Source: Parapristionchus giblindavisi (lineage: Eukaryota > Nematoda > Chromadorea > Rhabditida > Diplogasteridae). From it: 64,000 nucleotides of DNA. Location of the stretch: the NCBI GenBank assembly GCA_943737045.1, contig CALSFV010000112.1:151677-215676 (forward strand). The letters are read 5' to 3'. The position numbers and the translations under genes were made by a program. Under the pieces are notes generated by a model. The model was not told the origin of the DNA. It ran no database searches and was given only the letters and a program-made list of their open reading frames with translations. Below are positions 47,968 to 60,539 of this stretch, in pieces (position 1 is the stretch's first letter; each line of letters begins with the position of its first letter).

Positions 47968-50900
47968 TTATACAGCTTTTGATGCTTTCATAACATGAAC
48001 AAGAGCATCATCAAGATTAGAGAATAATCTACTTTGTTTCCTCTTTGCCATATCTTGAAGATAACAAAAAGCTATCGAATAACAATCGTTCCGTCGTCGT
48101 CTGCAAAGATCAAAGATCATTAAATATAGTTAGTTAACGATAGATCAATCAAGTGTATCTACAGTACCTTGCAGCTCGTTCAACATCATCTTCATCTTCA
48201 CCCATGGGTTCTAAGCTCTCAGCTTCTTTCGGAACACAGATCGTTACTTGCCAATTTGCATTTCCCAAGAGATAAGCAATCTGTAATCAATCAATATAAT
48301 CTACCGTACTCTGATATAAGATAGTACCTCAAGCATTCCGGATAAGAATGTTTTAGTTGAAGGAATATAATAGAGTAGTTGCTTATATTGTTTAGATCCT
48401 TTCATAAGTACAACCATTCTTGATTTAGTTGGTAATCGATTAGAAGCAAGAGCAGATGAAAATGATACACCATGATGTGATAGATATGGAGCTGCTTCTA
48501 ATCCTACCTATAATCATACAATATATTAGTATATTCATCTTAATTATTTCCTTTTCTCTCCCTCTCCCTCTCCCTCTCCCTCTCCCTCTCCAGTCTCTCT
48601 ATCTCTCATTCCCATCTTTCTTCCCATTGTTCTTGATTCTTCTGGAATGAAAGAATGACTAAGTACAAACCGGAATATACATCTTATGTACTTGATTCAA
48701 TCATTCATTTCATCTTCATATACTATACACTCATTCATTCATTCATCTATTAGCTGATCTCTATGATCATCTCCTATCATATGCACCCAATTCTCTATGA
48801 TCAAGTTTCAGAGGAATCTCTTCGACACAATGATAATGATTAGAGACAATGATACGGTAATGGCGCCCTCATAAGGAAAAAGATGACGTATGTTCCTTAT
48901 GAAGAGATCAATCTATCAATCTCTCACACTTTCACTTATCCTATCATCTCTTCATATGGTACTCCATAGATAGCTAGATAGCTAGACAGATAGATAGATA
49001 GATATACTTACCCATGATAGTTCATCATCACTACTACAAGCAAGATATACATCATGAGAATGTAATCCACCATGAGCAATATGAATCTTTCTTCCATTTG
49101 TATTCTTTCCTCCTCCATTTCTTCTTCTTAATTGTTCATCACCAAATGGAATAGATAGAGTAGATGGAGATGGAGATGTTCCTCCTTCATTCATAGCACA
49201 TTCTAATGCTTTTGCTTTCTGTATAGATGATACACGAGTAGAAGATATTTGAGGTAGAAGAGGTTGACTAGATGATGGTACTCTATCATTCATACGAGGT
49301 ACAGCTATTGATTGTGATCGAATCATTCCTCCTTCTCCACCCAAATGACGACGTAGACCACTCTATAATCAATTGAATGAATAGAATGAATAGATGAGAT
49401 AGATAGATGATATACCTTGAATCGAGTATATGCAGCAGCTGATCCAAATAGAATAACATTGAGTGCAACTAATGGAACAACAATCCATACAATGGGTATA
49501 TTAGGCATTGTAATATGAATAGCAACAACAACAGCAATATCAGCTATTGATGTAGCCATAGCTCTTATTGTTGATCCTCTTATACGTGTAAATGCACGAG
49601 TACATCCATTAGTTGCTGATCTCATTATTCTACGTGTTCTTAATGATAGAAATGGTAAACGATGACGTGGATGTGATAGTGCATCTATCCATCTCTTTCC
49701 TCCTATTATATCATCTTCTATGAATGATAAAGCTTCTTCTATTGAATGAAGCATTGGTACCTTCAATCAATCAATAATTCATTCAATCAATCAATATAAA
49801 GTATTATACTTGATGAGCAGCTAGTATTCTATCCAATAGCATACATGTTCTCAATCGATCAGATACATCTTCTCTATGAGCTTTCTCTCTCCATTCTGTC
49901 TTTCCAAGGAATACAACCAATAGTTTTGGAGCCTGCAATATAATATACTTATAATGACATCATTCATTCAATCCGTATCTATACATTTCATCTATCCACT
50001 CTTCCTCTCTCTCAGATAGTCTATTTCCCTCACTTACTCCCCTTCTTCTTCATCTCATATGTGTACCCATTGATCCCTTTCATTATAATACTACATGTAC
50101 ATCCATCACTCTATCCAGTCTATTCTATCTATCTATCTATCTATTCATCCATTCATTCATTCATACCTTTCTAGCAGCAAAGTAAGCAATCTCAAGGAAT
50201 GAAGTAGCATTCACTGTAGCTGGATCCAATACAAACAGAAACAATGATGAATTCTGAAATTATAATATGATAGAAAATAGAATATATGGATAGTGTTGGA
50301 AAGTTGAGAACATACATCATTATAAAATATACAGTAATCCTATTGGAGAGGATCATGGAAAGAGATGGGTGGGAGAGTGCGGGAGGGGGACAGGAGGAGA
50401 GGGAGAGGGAGAGGAGGAGAAGGAGAGGGAGAGGGAGAGGAGGAGAAGGAGAGGGGAGAGGGAGAGGAGGAGAAGGAGAGGGAGAGGAGGAGAGGGAGAG
50501 GGAGACCAAAAGAGGATAAAATGATGATATCGTAGCACACATCAGGTATCATAAGAATGGTCAGAAGAAGAATAAAGAGGATTGAATAGAAGAGAAGAGA
50601 AGATATTATAATATAATAGAGATAAAGGATTACACGTCATATATTGTATGTCTACAGTGTAGATAGAATGAATACCTCTTTAGCAATACTTTCTTCATAT
50701 ATCATATTCTCACTCCATGAACTTCGTTGAGGATCATAATAAGTGATTGCTCTCTTCTTCAGATATGGAATGACTAATTGACGACGCCAAACCTACAATT
50801 ATTCAAGGATTCATTGATGATAATCTTGTACACTTAATCCCCCTTCATCTAATCATTCAATGAATCATCAAGAGACTAGACATATGAATGAAGATCTCAT

Positions 50901-53244
50901 CTGATCTCATATATCAATCCCTTACATGTATCCCACCCTACTATGATAGATAATACAATAATGAGGGAGGTTAAATGGGATAGAGAGATAGAGAAGTAAC
51001 AATTGGAATGAATAGACGACACGACTACATTCTATACTACTATACTCTTAACTACAATCTCATTTTCATTTAACATCATGAGTATAATTGAATTATTCAT
51101 GTTAACAACTTGTTGATTCCAATGATATCAGTGATCTCATTAATTGATCATCGATCAATTCAATCAATAAATGAAACTTACAGTATTTCCACATGATCCT
51201 CCAAGGAATACATCATAGAGAGGTTGTTGAGTAGAAGAAGAAGAAGAAGAAGAAGAAGAAGAAGAAGAGGAATATGAAGATGAAGAAGTAGAAGATGATG
51301 ATGTTGATGCCAATGATATATTATCCAATTGATGAGAATGAGAATGAGAATGAGATTGAAGAGATGATGGAGATGGATTATCTCCTATCATATACTCATA
51401 CTTCATGTGACTGAAGACAAGATAATGAGACTCATTCAATATCATCATTGATATTGATCGATTGATTGATTGATATTGATTGATCAGTCGATAGATAGAT
51501 GAATGGATATGGTATTGAGTAGAGCAGATATTAGTAGACTAGACAATGTATATGTTTCACTATCAATTCATTCTTCTATTCATCTTCTTCTTCTCTTAAT
51601 CCCGCCCACTTTATAGACTCCGCCCTCTATTCCATCCCTCTCTTCCTCTTCCTTCACTATTCCATTCCATTCACTCCATATACTTGTACCCATTCACCTT
51701 AATCTCTCCATGGATGATACATCAAAACATCTGCTTCTCTCTACCTCTCCTTCCTTATCTCCCCCACCCCCCCCCCCCCCGCTCTCTCTCTCTCCCTCTC
51801 TCTCTCTCTCTACCTCTCCCTCTCTCTCTCCCCCTCTCCCTCTCATTCATGCCTCAAGCATGACAGTCTCAATGTAAGAGTACCGTTTTTCTCCTTCTCT
51901 AAGGATTGATCCATCTCTTTCCGGTTCTCATTCTTCTCTCATTCTCCCATAGGCATACACATCCCTAATATCGGAAGGTCGTTCATCTACTAGAGAGGGA
52001 GAAGGAGAGGGAGAGGGAGAGATAGAGAGGTAGAGAGAGGAAAAGAGAGGAAGAGAGAGGAAGAGAGAGATGGGAGGGGATCGAGATGATCTATCTACTA
52101 TCACATAAATTGATGACATCACTATCACACGTTGATGTCTTTTAAACGACCTTTGACCATTAGAGAAGATTGAGAGGGAGAGGGAGAGAATGAGTTTGTA
52201 AAGATAGAAGATACTAGCACGATATAAGTAAGTACATGTAGTAGTACGTCATATCAAGTCTCACAGTGCAATCTACATCTTGAGAGTTATAAGATGTTAT
52301 ATTGATATGAAGAAAATGAATGAATGAATGAATAGATAGAGTTGATAGATTCTATCATATAAAGAGATTAAACAAAGAAGACGAACATGAGAGTGTATAG
52401 ACTAACAACATATTCTGAAACACTCTCTTTCTCTCTCGTCATAGACTAATCTGAACTTACTCTATGTTTAAATGTCATATGTGAAAACAGAAGGAGATGA
52501 ATAGAGAAGGAGAGAGAGGGAGAGGTAGAGACAGAGGGAGAGATCATAGATCATGACCACAAACTGATGTCAATTTGTATAGAAGAATAGTGTGGTTCGT
52601 TGAGATTTGTCATTCAATTCACCTTTTCTTCTCTTCTCAACGACGACGAATCTATCGATATTCATTCACTTACAAAACAAATGAATGAAGGAATAGAAAG
52701 AAGGAGAAGGAGAGAGTACATACAGAATAGAAAGTAGAGTAAAAGATATGAAAAAGGGAAGGAATAAATGAATATAAATAAGATTATTAATAAAATAAAA
52801 AGTGAAGGATTGATTGATTCATATAATATATAAGAGCATAAAGTACATATGATAAATTGAAATACTCTCTCATTCATATCTATTACTCTTCTTCTCTTTT
52901 ATAATTAAATTAATATTATTAATAGATGATATGATATTCATTCCCATCTGATAAAGTAGATGACTCTGATTATTCATTCTTTCCTCTATCTTAATCCTCC
53001 CTCTCCCTCTCCCTCTCCCTCTCCCTCTCCCTCTCCTTCATCGTCATTCTCGTACTTCGGACTCCTCATCCCCTTTTCTATACATTTAATCCGACCAATC
53101 TTTAACTTCCTTTCATTCCAATCAAAATCAATCTCAATATCGTAATACTTAATGCATAATAAACAACATCAATACATATCGTATCAAGTGATCAAACCAA
53201 TAAATAAATCAATCAATCAACAAATTAATCAATCAATCAATCAG

Positions 53245-53295
<51 letters not shown>

Positions 53296-53509
53296 TCAAT
53301 CAATATAAATCAATATAATAATAATATGTGAATATATACCTGATATGATTAGATATAGATGAAGATTGAGTATTATTAGATTGTTCTCTTCTTCTTCTCT
53401 TTTCTCTTTCTTCTTCTGCATAATAAATACGAGCTACGATAGACTTAGCCACTTCCACATTATCTTCACTGAATGATGGTACACTTATTGGAGATATTGT
53501 TACTGTCAT
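47968..53509 (-). CDS. OLRN-1/Raw-like two-pass membrane protein with two Raw-type repeats
   Basis: Resembles C. elegans OLRN-1, a transmembrane protein acting in left-right olfactory neuron asymmetry, and Drosophila Raw. Exon 1 starts MTVTISPISVPSFSEDNVEV and ends in an RRRRE-rich stretch; exon 2 is Ser/His-rich (low complexity). The first repeat, roughly residues 130-270, contains YDVFLGGSCGNT, VIPYLKKRAITYYDPQ, LFLFVLDPATVNATSFLEIA and KLLVVFLGKTEW. It looks like the nucleoside 2-deoxyribosyltransferase-like fold. Two hydrophobic segments follow (IADIAVVVAIHI and PIVWIVVPLVALNVILFGSA). The second repeat contains HDVYLACSSDDELSW, MVVLMKGSKQYKQL and FLSGMLEIAYLLGNANWQV. Introns 1-4 contain many GAGGGA/CCCTCT tracts. 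The 3' part from 49717 down lies in copy 2 of the duplication; the 5' part is single-copy, so this is the intact gene. The OLRN-1 match is from memory of the family. Confidence 0.72.
50385..50512. repeat. GAGAGGGAGAGG tract in an OLRN-1-like intron
   Basis: Purine tract of GAGGAGAAGGAGAGGGAGAG units. Similar tracts occur in neighbouring introns at 51995-52075, 52165-52190 and 52505-52545, with pyrimidine tracts at 51780-51845 and 52995-53040. Confidence 0.9.
53205..53300. repeat. (ATCA)n tetranucleotide array
   Basis: Twenty or so AATC/ATCA units in the first intron of the OLRN-1-like gene. The same tetranucleotide is scattered in shorter runs through most introns of the window. Confidence 0.9.
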
Positions 53510-55350
53510 TCCAGATCAAGAGGCAGAGGGAGAGGGAGAGATCCAATAAGGAGAGGGAGAGATGAAGACTTGGAGACTGAGAGACCTTCTCTATATCTCT
53601 CTATCAAATATGACTAGATGATAGAGGAGAAGGAGAGAGTTAAAACGTGTGACAAAATAGAGGCGGAGTCTATCTCTATCTCTCTCTCCTCTCTTCCTCT
53701 CTCTATCTGTATTGTACATACACAAGGTATCACTAATATGTGACGACTTGAGAGAAAACTAATAATTTAGTACATTGTGATATCCATTGAGAGATGAGAT
53801 AAATATATATTATTATGATGTCAAATTAGAATTGTAGATGAGGATGATGAGATATGAAGAGGAAGAGGAAAAGGAAGAGGGAGAAGAGGTAAAGGGAGAT
53901 GGAGAAGGGGTAGAGGGAGGAGAGGTAGAGGGGGAGGGAGAAGGGGTAAAGGGAGAGATAGAAGAGGTAGAGGAAGGGAGAAGAACATTTGATGTCGTCA
54001 GATTGTATTAGAAGTAGTCTATGAATGAAGGAAAGGAGAAGGAAAGAAGGAGGGAATAGGTGAAGATATAGACATAACTACGATTGAATTGAATGAATGA
54101 ATGAATGAATGAAGAATAAGAAGGAATAGGAAGAGGAGGAGGATAGGGAGTACAAATATATATCTCATTATTGTATTGAGTAGAGAGAGTAATCTGCCAT
54201 CATCATGCACCTAGAGAGAGAGAGGAAGAGGGAGAGGTAGAGAGGAAGAAGGAAAGGGGAAGAGGGAGAGGGAGAGTGGGTGAATTGAGTGGACGATTAA
54301 GTGATCGAGATTAAGTGAATGTAGAAAAGTGTAGAAATTAATAGGATAGATATGGGATATAGGTGGGAGGATAAGAGGATTGAATAGAATGAATAGATTG
54401 AATAGATTGAATAGATTGAATAGAATGAATAGATCGAATAGATCATATGGGTACATGAGTCTATAATATGAACGATTGAATAGAAGATAATACACAAATT
54501 ATCGATGATCATTAGTTATCCCTCCAAGGAAGGGCCTCTCCATTGATGAACAAACACATATTATGGGATAATCAATTCAATATTTTCAATGATAAATTCA
54601 TAGTATTTAAAAAGTAATCATCTGAGTACTCAAACATCTTCTTCTCACAAATATGTATTAGAATAATAGGGGGATTATTCAGTTGATAGAAAACAAATAC
54701 ATAAGTGACAAAATGAGATTAATGGTAGATTTAAAGAATGGATAAAGTGATAGAGGAGAGGAGAATATAATGGATAGAGACTAATATCATATTATATAAT
54801 GGATTTGAATTGATATTAAGAAATAGAAGTAGTACATGCATTAACTATCTATGACTATAACCAATATGATATACTATTCAGATTCATATATGGTTTCCCT
54901 CCCTCTTCCATTTACATATCATATCTAACTATATTATCATTCCATATAGATCATCTCTACATGCATCTATGGTCAAGTGAGGGAGGGAGAAGGAGAAGGA
55001 GAGGGAGAGGGAGAAGGAGAGGGAGAGAGAGAAGGAGAGGGAGAGAGGGAGAAGGTCCTCCTTCCCTGACGTGAGAGGGATTGAGTGAATGTTAATTCAT
55101 GAGAATCTTCTCTTTATACAATCATTTCCTTTAATAAATATAGAAGGGAAAAGGAAATAATCGTCACTTTCTCTTCTATCTTCATATAAATGACGAGAAT
55201 ATGAAAAGAGCAGAACGGAAAAGATGAGAGAGGGAGAGGGAGAGGGAGAGGGAGAGGGAGAGGGAGAGTGAAGTAAAATAACAAATGAAAAGGCATATTG
55301 TATTGATAATTTATTAAAGAGATCTAACCCTATCTATCTCATCTCTTTTC
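53510..55350. other. Intergenic between OLRN-1-like gene and the DIRS element
   Basis: No exon recognised. I looked specifically for the missing C-terminal exons of the katanin gene here and saw none. It contains GAGGGA tracts at about 53845-53980, 54205-54280, 54980-55055 and 55225-55270. Confidence 0.6.
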
Positions 55351-55607
55351 ATTATACTTACACTGCTCTAGTAATCACAAATGCTTTCGTCGTATCAAAG
55401 CTCATTTCTCTAAATCAATGACCAAAGGTCAAAGACGAGATCAGGCCAATCAATACCAAGGAAGGAAGATGGCGAGATATCTCGTAGAACACGGAGAGAT
55501 AGGAAGAGAGGCGACTCTCGCGTCGATGCCTCGCGCTCTCCTAGGGATGTGTTGTTTGGGAATGCCCTGACTCGTCACTTGTCAATTTTTAGAGCTCATG
55601 TTGGGGT
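55351..55607. repeat. DIRS left inverted terminal repeat
   Basis: Nearly perfect inverse complement of 60197-60450, from ATTATACTTACACTG to the TTGGGGT near 55607. Confidence 0.88.
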
Positions 55608-55660
55608 TTCTCTTCAGTCGTCTTTCCCCTTCCGTCTGTTTTCTCTACACTTCGACGCTA

Positions 55661-56350
55661 AAATCCCTCGTGGTCACTCTCCCCTTGTTGGGATCGAGTA
55701 GAAAATCCCTCGTGGTCACTCTCCCTTACGGGATCGAGTAGAAAATCCCTCGTGGTCACTCTCCCTTACGGGATCGAGTAGAAAATCCCTCGTGGTCACT
55801 CTCCCTTACGGGATCGAGTAGAAAATCCCTAGTGGTCACTCTCCCTTACGGGATCGAGTAGAAAATCCCTAGTGGTCACTCTCCCTTACGGGATCGAGTA
55901 GAAAATCCCTAGTGGTCACTCTCCCTTACGGGATCGAGTAGAAAATCCCTCGTGGTCACTCTCCCTTACGGGATCGAGTAGAAAATCCCTCGTGGTCACT
56001 CTCCCTTGTGGGATTGAGTTGAAAACCACTCATGGTCACTCTCCCTTACGGGATCGAGTAGAAAATCCCTCGTGGTCACTCTCCCTTGCGGGATTGAGTT
56101 GAAAATCCCTAGTGGTAACTCTCCCTTGTGGGATTGAGTTGAAAACCACTCATGGTCACTCTCCCTTACGGGATCGAGTAGAAAACCCCTCGTGGTCACA
56201 CTCCCTTGTGGGATTAAGTTGAAAACCACTCAGGGTCACTCTCCCTTGTGGGATTGAGTTGTAACCCCCTCGTGGTCGCTCTCCCTTGCGGGATTGAGTT
56301 GAAAACCATTCATGGTCAACCCCAGGTGGTCACTCTCCCCCTTTGTGGAT
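55661..56350. repeat. 40-bp tandem repeats inside the DIRS element
   Basis: About 17 units of 40 bp built on CCCTCGTGGTCACTCTCCC and TTACGGGATCGAGTAG. Two subtypes alternate toward the right (GGATCGAGTAG versus GGATTGAGTTG). The unit is not a multiple of three, so it is not a coding repeat. It lies between the left terminal repeat and the coding remnants. Confidence 0.93.
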
Positions 56351-57394
56351 CGAGTAGCAAATACCTTACCAGTACAGTTTAGTAGTTAGCTTCAGAATCG
56401 TCTTCTTCGTCTTTTACGAGAAGTAGGACAAGTTCGATTTCGGGCAGGATCAGGAACGTGTCCAGACCCTACCTGAGGTTATTTATCTATTAAATTGCTC
56501 CTGTAATGACTGCATTTTGCACGAGACTGAGACAATCGATCGTCGATAGACGAATCGCCATACCGAAGACCTCGATAATTGTCTTCTATTTCGGTGCAGA
56601 TGGATGTAATGAAGTAAGTAAGAAGTATAGTCGTCAAAGGTATACTAACTTATTCTTTTCAGAGATGGATGCATCTCGTTTTCTGATATAAAGAAGACGA
56701 TCGACGCAATTCGGAAAGACGTGATGCGCAGGGATCAACAACCGGCGTCTAAGAAGGCTACTCCATCGACTCCAAGGATACAAGTATGATATGTTTATCT
56801 CCTTGTCGGTCCCGGACAGAGTTCAAAACCCTAAAACATCCGGGGTACGTATGGTAGAACCATTCAAGAAAGATGGGAGATATGCATATTTTAACATAAA
56901 CATGACATATGCTTAAAGGGTAAAATGCGCGCGTTCACCTTGGAATAAACTTTGAGATATACAAGCTACATTAGAGTGGTTAGTGACTCATTTGTTATGC
57001 ACCTTGCCCCGATGACCGGAAGGTTAATTGATCGGTTCCCCTTCATTCCTCAGCTTGCCGTGTTGTTCGTAAACGTAAGCAACGCGGTATGCGGTTTCGC
57101 AGGCTTCTATGTAATCGTATGCTCAACTCAATAGTAAGCAGTCACGTATGCTTATGTATGAACATATCGCTATCGTATAGGTGGCAGGTATCGATGAGTA
57201 TGCTTAATATTAAGCATCTTTTGGCTCAGTGTGGTTGTGGGATACGGTTCCGGGTTATAAGTTGGAATTCGTAAAATCCCCCACAAACCTGCCGATCATT
57301 AATTCGCACCCTCTCAACCACTATCTGGTGGGGTTAAAATAGATGAATTAAAGAAGATGAGGGAGCTGGTTCACCAAGGCGATTCTTGTGTTAA

Positions 57395-57720
57395 GTAGAC
57401 ATGAAGGATGCTTACTTTTTCCTATTCATGAAGAGTACCGGTAGTACCTCATGTTCGTGCAAATGGGAAAGCTTTACTCCCCCGTTGGGTTAGCCTCAGC
57501 ACTATATGTCTGTACCAGATCTGAAGGTCTGCGATTACCGGTTTGCGTAGTTGTTTGGCCTTTTCTGGGCAGCTCCCGGGATGAACTAGTCGTCGCAGTC
57601 ACCAGAGAAATCGGTCTATTCGAAGATCTAGACCTGATGGTAGATTTCGAGTAGTCAATGGTGACTCCGACACAATCGATGGTCTTCTTAGGCATGACCA
57701 TTGACATTACAGTGCACTAT
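57395..57720 (+). pseudogene. DIRS reverse transcriptase remnant
   Basis: VDMKDAYFFL (57395 on) is the N-terminal RT core motif, and LYSPVGLASALYV (57473-57511) is the conserved palm segment of DIRS-type RTs. The frame shifts between them, and the position where the catalytic YxDD box should fall reads VVVWPFLGS, without the paired aspartates. MVFLGMTIDI follows after a stop. It is inactive as read. Confidence 0.8.
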
Positions 57721-58094
57721 ACTACGGTGAGGCTTCTAATCCCAGCTAAGAAGATGGTTAACGTGAAGACACTAGTGTTGGATTTAGTTAAGACTAATCG
57801 GCAGAGAATTAGATAACAGTTGGCGTAGAATTAGCGTCATTCGTTGGGTTTGCGAACGCACTATTGCATCCCATCACTCTTCTTCTTCTTCACATTCTTC
57901 ACGCGCTCTTTGCAATCTGGAGTCTCTCATATGACGAATCCGTACTCGAGGAGTTCGTTCGAACAACGAGTCGAATTGTCGGAGTCATCAGAGCAGGAAC
58001 TTTGATGGTGGTTTAGAGACATTGAAAAATTCATGAGTGAACTTTCACCCTTCCTTGGTTAACTTATCATTGCAAACCAACGCCTCCAATCTAG

Positions 58095-58275
58095 ATGGGG
58101 GGAGCCGTGTGCGGTAAGAATAAGATAAGAGGGAGGTGTTCCAAAGCGGAATCAGAGGGGCAGATCAACTTGAAGGAGTTGTTGGCCATCGATTTCGGTC
58201 TGAAGTGTTTTGTTGATCCCTACTTGGATACCAAGATTTGTATGGAAAATAACACTTCGAAACATTGTGGTACCT
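58095..58275 (+). pseudogene. DIRS RNase H remnant
   Basis: The open stretch reads GGAVCGKNKIRGRCSKAESE then GQINLKELLAIDFGLKCF and ICMENNTSKHCGT. It matches the DIRS pattern W...(H)IN.KELLA....L followed by a DN.T box, here ENNT. Histidine to glutamine and aspartate to glutamate changes suggest loss of function. Confidence 0.7.
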
Positions 58276-58829
58276 GAACAAGTATGACGGGATACGATGC
58301 CAGAGCCTAAATGAGGCTTCATTGCGCATTTAAAGCTGGGCTTATGCTAGGGGGTTTTTCACATCCAAGCGGCCCACTGACCTGGTGTCAATAATGAGGA
58401 GGCAGATCATGAATCGCGCATTTCTAGCATAAGCGAATAATGGTTGCTAGAGAAGGAGACAGTGAACATGCTTTTCAATAGATGGGATTCCCTTATTGAA
58501 CTTTTTCGCTCCTCGAATCAATAAGAAATGTGATTCATTCTTCTCATTTAAACCCGATCCAGAGGCGCTGGGACCAAACAGCTTCGATCATTCATAGACG
58601 AGCCGTTGCGCCTACACATTTCCACCATACTCCCTGGTGGGGAGGAGGTTAGAGAAGGTGTCCAGAGCGAGAACCAAGCTGATCATTTTAGCTCCCCGGT
58701 GGAGCGGTCATTATTAGTTCTCCTTGATATTGAAGGCCACAAGAGAGTCGTTAACTCTACCCATGCGAAACTTAGTTCACGAAGAAGGGTTTCCCCATTC
58801 CATAGATCCAGTCAGACTCCGACTGACTG

Positions 58830-58975
58830 CATGGCTAATTTGAGGTACTTATCCAAAGGTAGAGGGCTAAACGAAGAAGCTATTCAAGCATTAATTAGCT
58901 CCTTGGCCCCTGCTACTAGGAAACAATACGACTCTGCTCTAAGGACTTGACAGGCTTACTGTCTAGAGAGAGATA
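58830..58975 (+). pseudogene. DIRS tyrosine recombinase remnant (N-terminal core-binding part)
   Basis: GLNEEAIQALISSLAPATRK followed by QYDSALRT and, after a stop, QAYCLERDRYS resembles the SAM-like N-terminal domain of tyrosine recombinases. The catalytic R...HxxR...Y region is not recognisable in the decayed sequence to 59700. Confidence 0.65.
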
Positions 58976-59802
58976 GATATTCTCAATCCGGGTTCAATAG
59001 AGCTAAATAAATTTCTTCTTTGTTCAACGAGGTTATCATTATAAATCCTTATCATGATCACTGATCCTCATGGATTCCCCGGGGAGCGGTCAATAACCTA
59101 TTGCGCGACAATAGTGACCTATCTTGAACAGTTGAAAGAAAGTTTGATGAGGACCTGATGAAAAGAGTAATGGAAGGATTCTTTCTTAGCGCCACTCAGA
59201 ACCTAAATATGCTACATTATGGGATGTGAGCAAGGTTACAAGGTATTTATCAGGTTAAGGGGACTCGAATAAGTTATCTTTAGAACTACTGTCTAGGAGA
59301 CTAACTTGCTCTTTGATTTGTGCTCTCCGAAAAGAGTATCAGAGATAGCTCAATTCTCATTGAGCGCTCTAATAAAGAGCGATTCGAAATCGGGGTTTAT
59401 CCTAAATAAGAATAGAGGATCCAAATCACCCCATCGAGCTAAATACTAGGTCTTTAGCAACGCTAAACCCAGTAGCTCATATTAAGGCTTACCTGACGAG
59501 AACGGAACAGTTCAGGAACGGAGAAGATTCTTCTCTCCTTTATTGCTCCTCATAAGCCTATATTCTCATCCTCAATAGCCAGATGGCAAATCCGTCCTAG
59601 CGGGTGCAGGGATAGACGGTTCTTTGGTGCTCACTCAACAAGGGCAGCGTCAACCTCTGCTTTAGCTCTAAAGGGCTCTCTAGTAAGGCCGTTCTAAAGG
59701 CGGCTAACTGGGTTCCCTCCGACACAACCTTCGAAAGATTCTACTTATGTGAGATAGAATGGTCCTTTCAGGAGACAGTTCTCCAGAAGAGGTGTGTTGT
59801 AG

Positions 59803-59913
59803 AAGCATTTGTGATTACTAGAGCAGTGTAAGTATAATGTTATATTTTGCAAGACAAACACAGTTTGTTGAAGTAAAATATTTATTATGCTTATCACTGC
59901 TATAGTAATCACA
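59803..59913. repeat. DIRS internal complementary region (ICR)
   Basis: 59803-59838 is the exact inverse complement of 55351-55386, and 59839-59913 is the exact inverse complement of 60425-60499. The two parts meet without a gap, so the ICR represents the element's two ends joined as in a circular intermediate. Confidence 0.92.
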
Positions 59914-60196
59914 TAAACCCGCCCGTTCAATTTCATATCACCCCCTCCCATTCTCCTGGATAACGTCTTGTTTCAGGAACGAGCCAGGTCAACGTCTCTT
60001 CAGAGTTCGCAGCCCAGCTAAGAGGCCTCATAAGGGTGACAAGCACAGAGATAAAAGAAGACTAAGGACAAGAAGTGATCGATATCAAGTAGTGATGACT
60101 GGTGTTTTGTCCTATGATGATCGTTTCTCTTATGTTTTCATCGTTTTCTTTATGTTGTGACTGCCGAGCATACGGTAGGATAAAGTGATTATAATC

Positions 60197-60499
60197 ACCC
60201 CAACATTCTCTCTAAAAATTGACAAGTGACGAGTCAGGGCATTCCCAAACAACACATCCCTAGGAGAGCGCGAGGCATCGACGCGAGAGTCGCCTCTCTT
60301 CCTATCTCTCCGTGTTCTACGAGATATCTCGCCATCTTCCTTCCTTGGTATTGATTGGCCTGATCTCGTCTTTGACCTTTGGTCATTGATTTAGAGAAAT
60401 GAGCTTTGATACGACGAAAGCATTTGTGATTACTATAGCAGTGATAAGCATAATAAATATTTTACTTCAACAAACTGTGTTTGTCTTGCAAAATATAAC
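60197..60499. repeat. DIRS right inverted terminal repeat
   Basis: Inverse complement of the left terminal repeat plus an outer extension of about 50 bp (60450-60499) that has no counterpart on the left but is matched in the ICR. Confidence 0.88.
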
Positions 60500-60539
60500 A
60501 ATCTCATTCATTCATTCATTCATAATAACAATCATATCA

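Larger units (their letters stand above)
43973..49717. repeat. 5,745-bp direct duplication, copy 2
   Basis: Second copy of 38207-43951. The 21 bases between the copies (43952-43972) are the inverse complement of 38222-38242, so the junction is a short palindrome. This copy holds a CTU2 fragment and the 3' part of the complete OLRN-1-like gene. Confidence 0.95.
55351..60499 (+). mobile_element. DIRS-type tyrosine-recombinase retrotransposon, structurally complete, coding regions decayed
   Basis: Bounded by inverted terminal repeats (55351-55607 and 60197-60499), the right one carrying about 50 extra bases. The body contains remnants of reverse transcriptase, RNase H and a tyrosine recombinase in that order on the plus strand. 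A 111-bp internal complementary region at 59803-59913 is the exact complement of the first 36 bases of the left end joined to the last 75 bases of the right end, the diagnostic DIRS-1 arrangement. There is no target duplication, as expected for recombinase-mediated insertion. All reading frames are broken by stops and shifts. Confidence 0.88.

Noticed and set aside
55996..56229. Repeat protein encoded by the 40-bp array
   Set aside because: The 40-bp period is not a multiple of three, so the frame is accidental.
59803..59913. Independent small MITE inserted in the DIRS element
   Set aside because: Its two halves match the two outer ends of the element exactly and meet at their junction, which is what a DIRS internal complementary region is; a MITE would not predict this.
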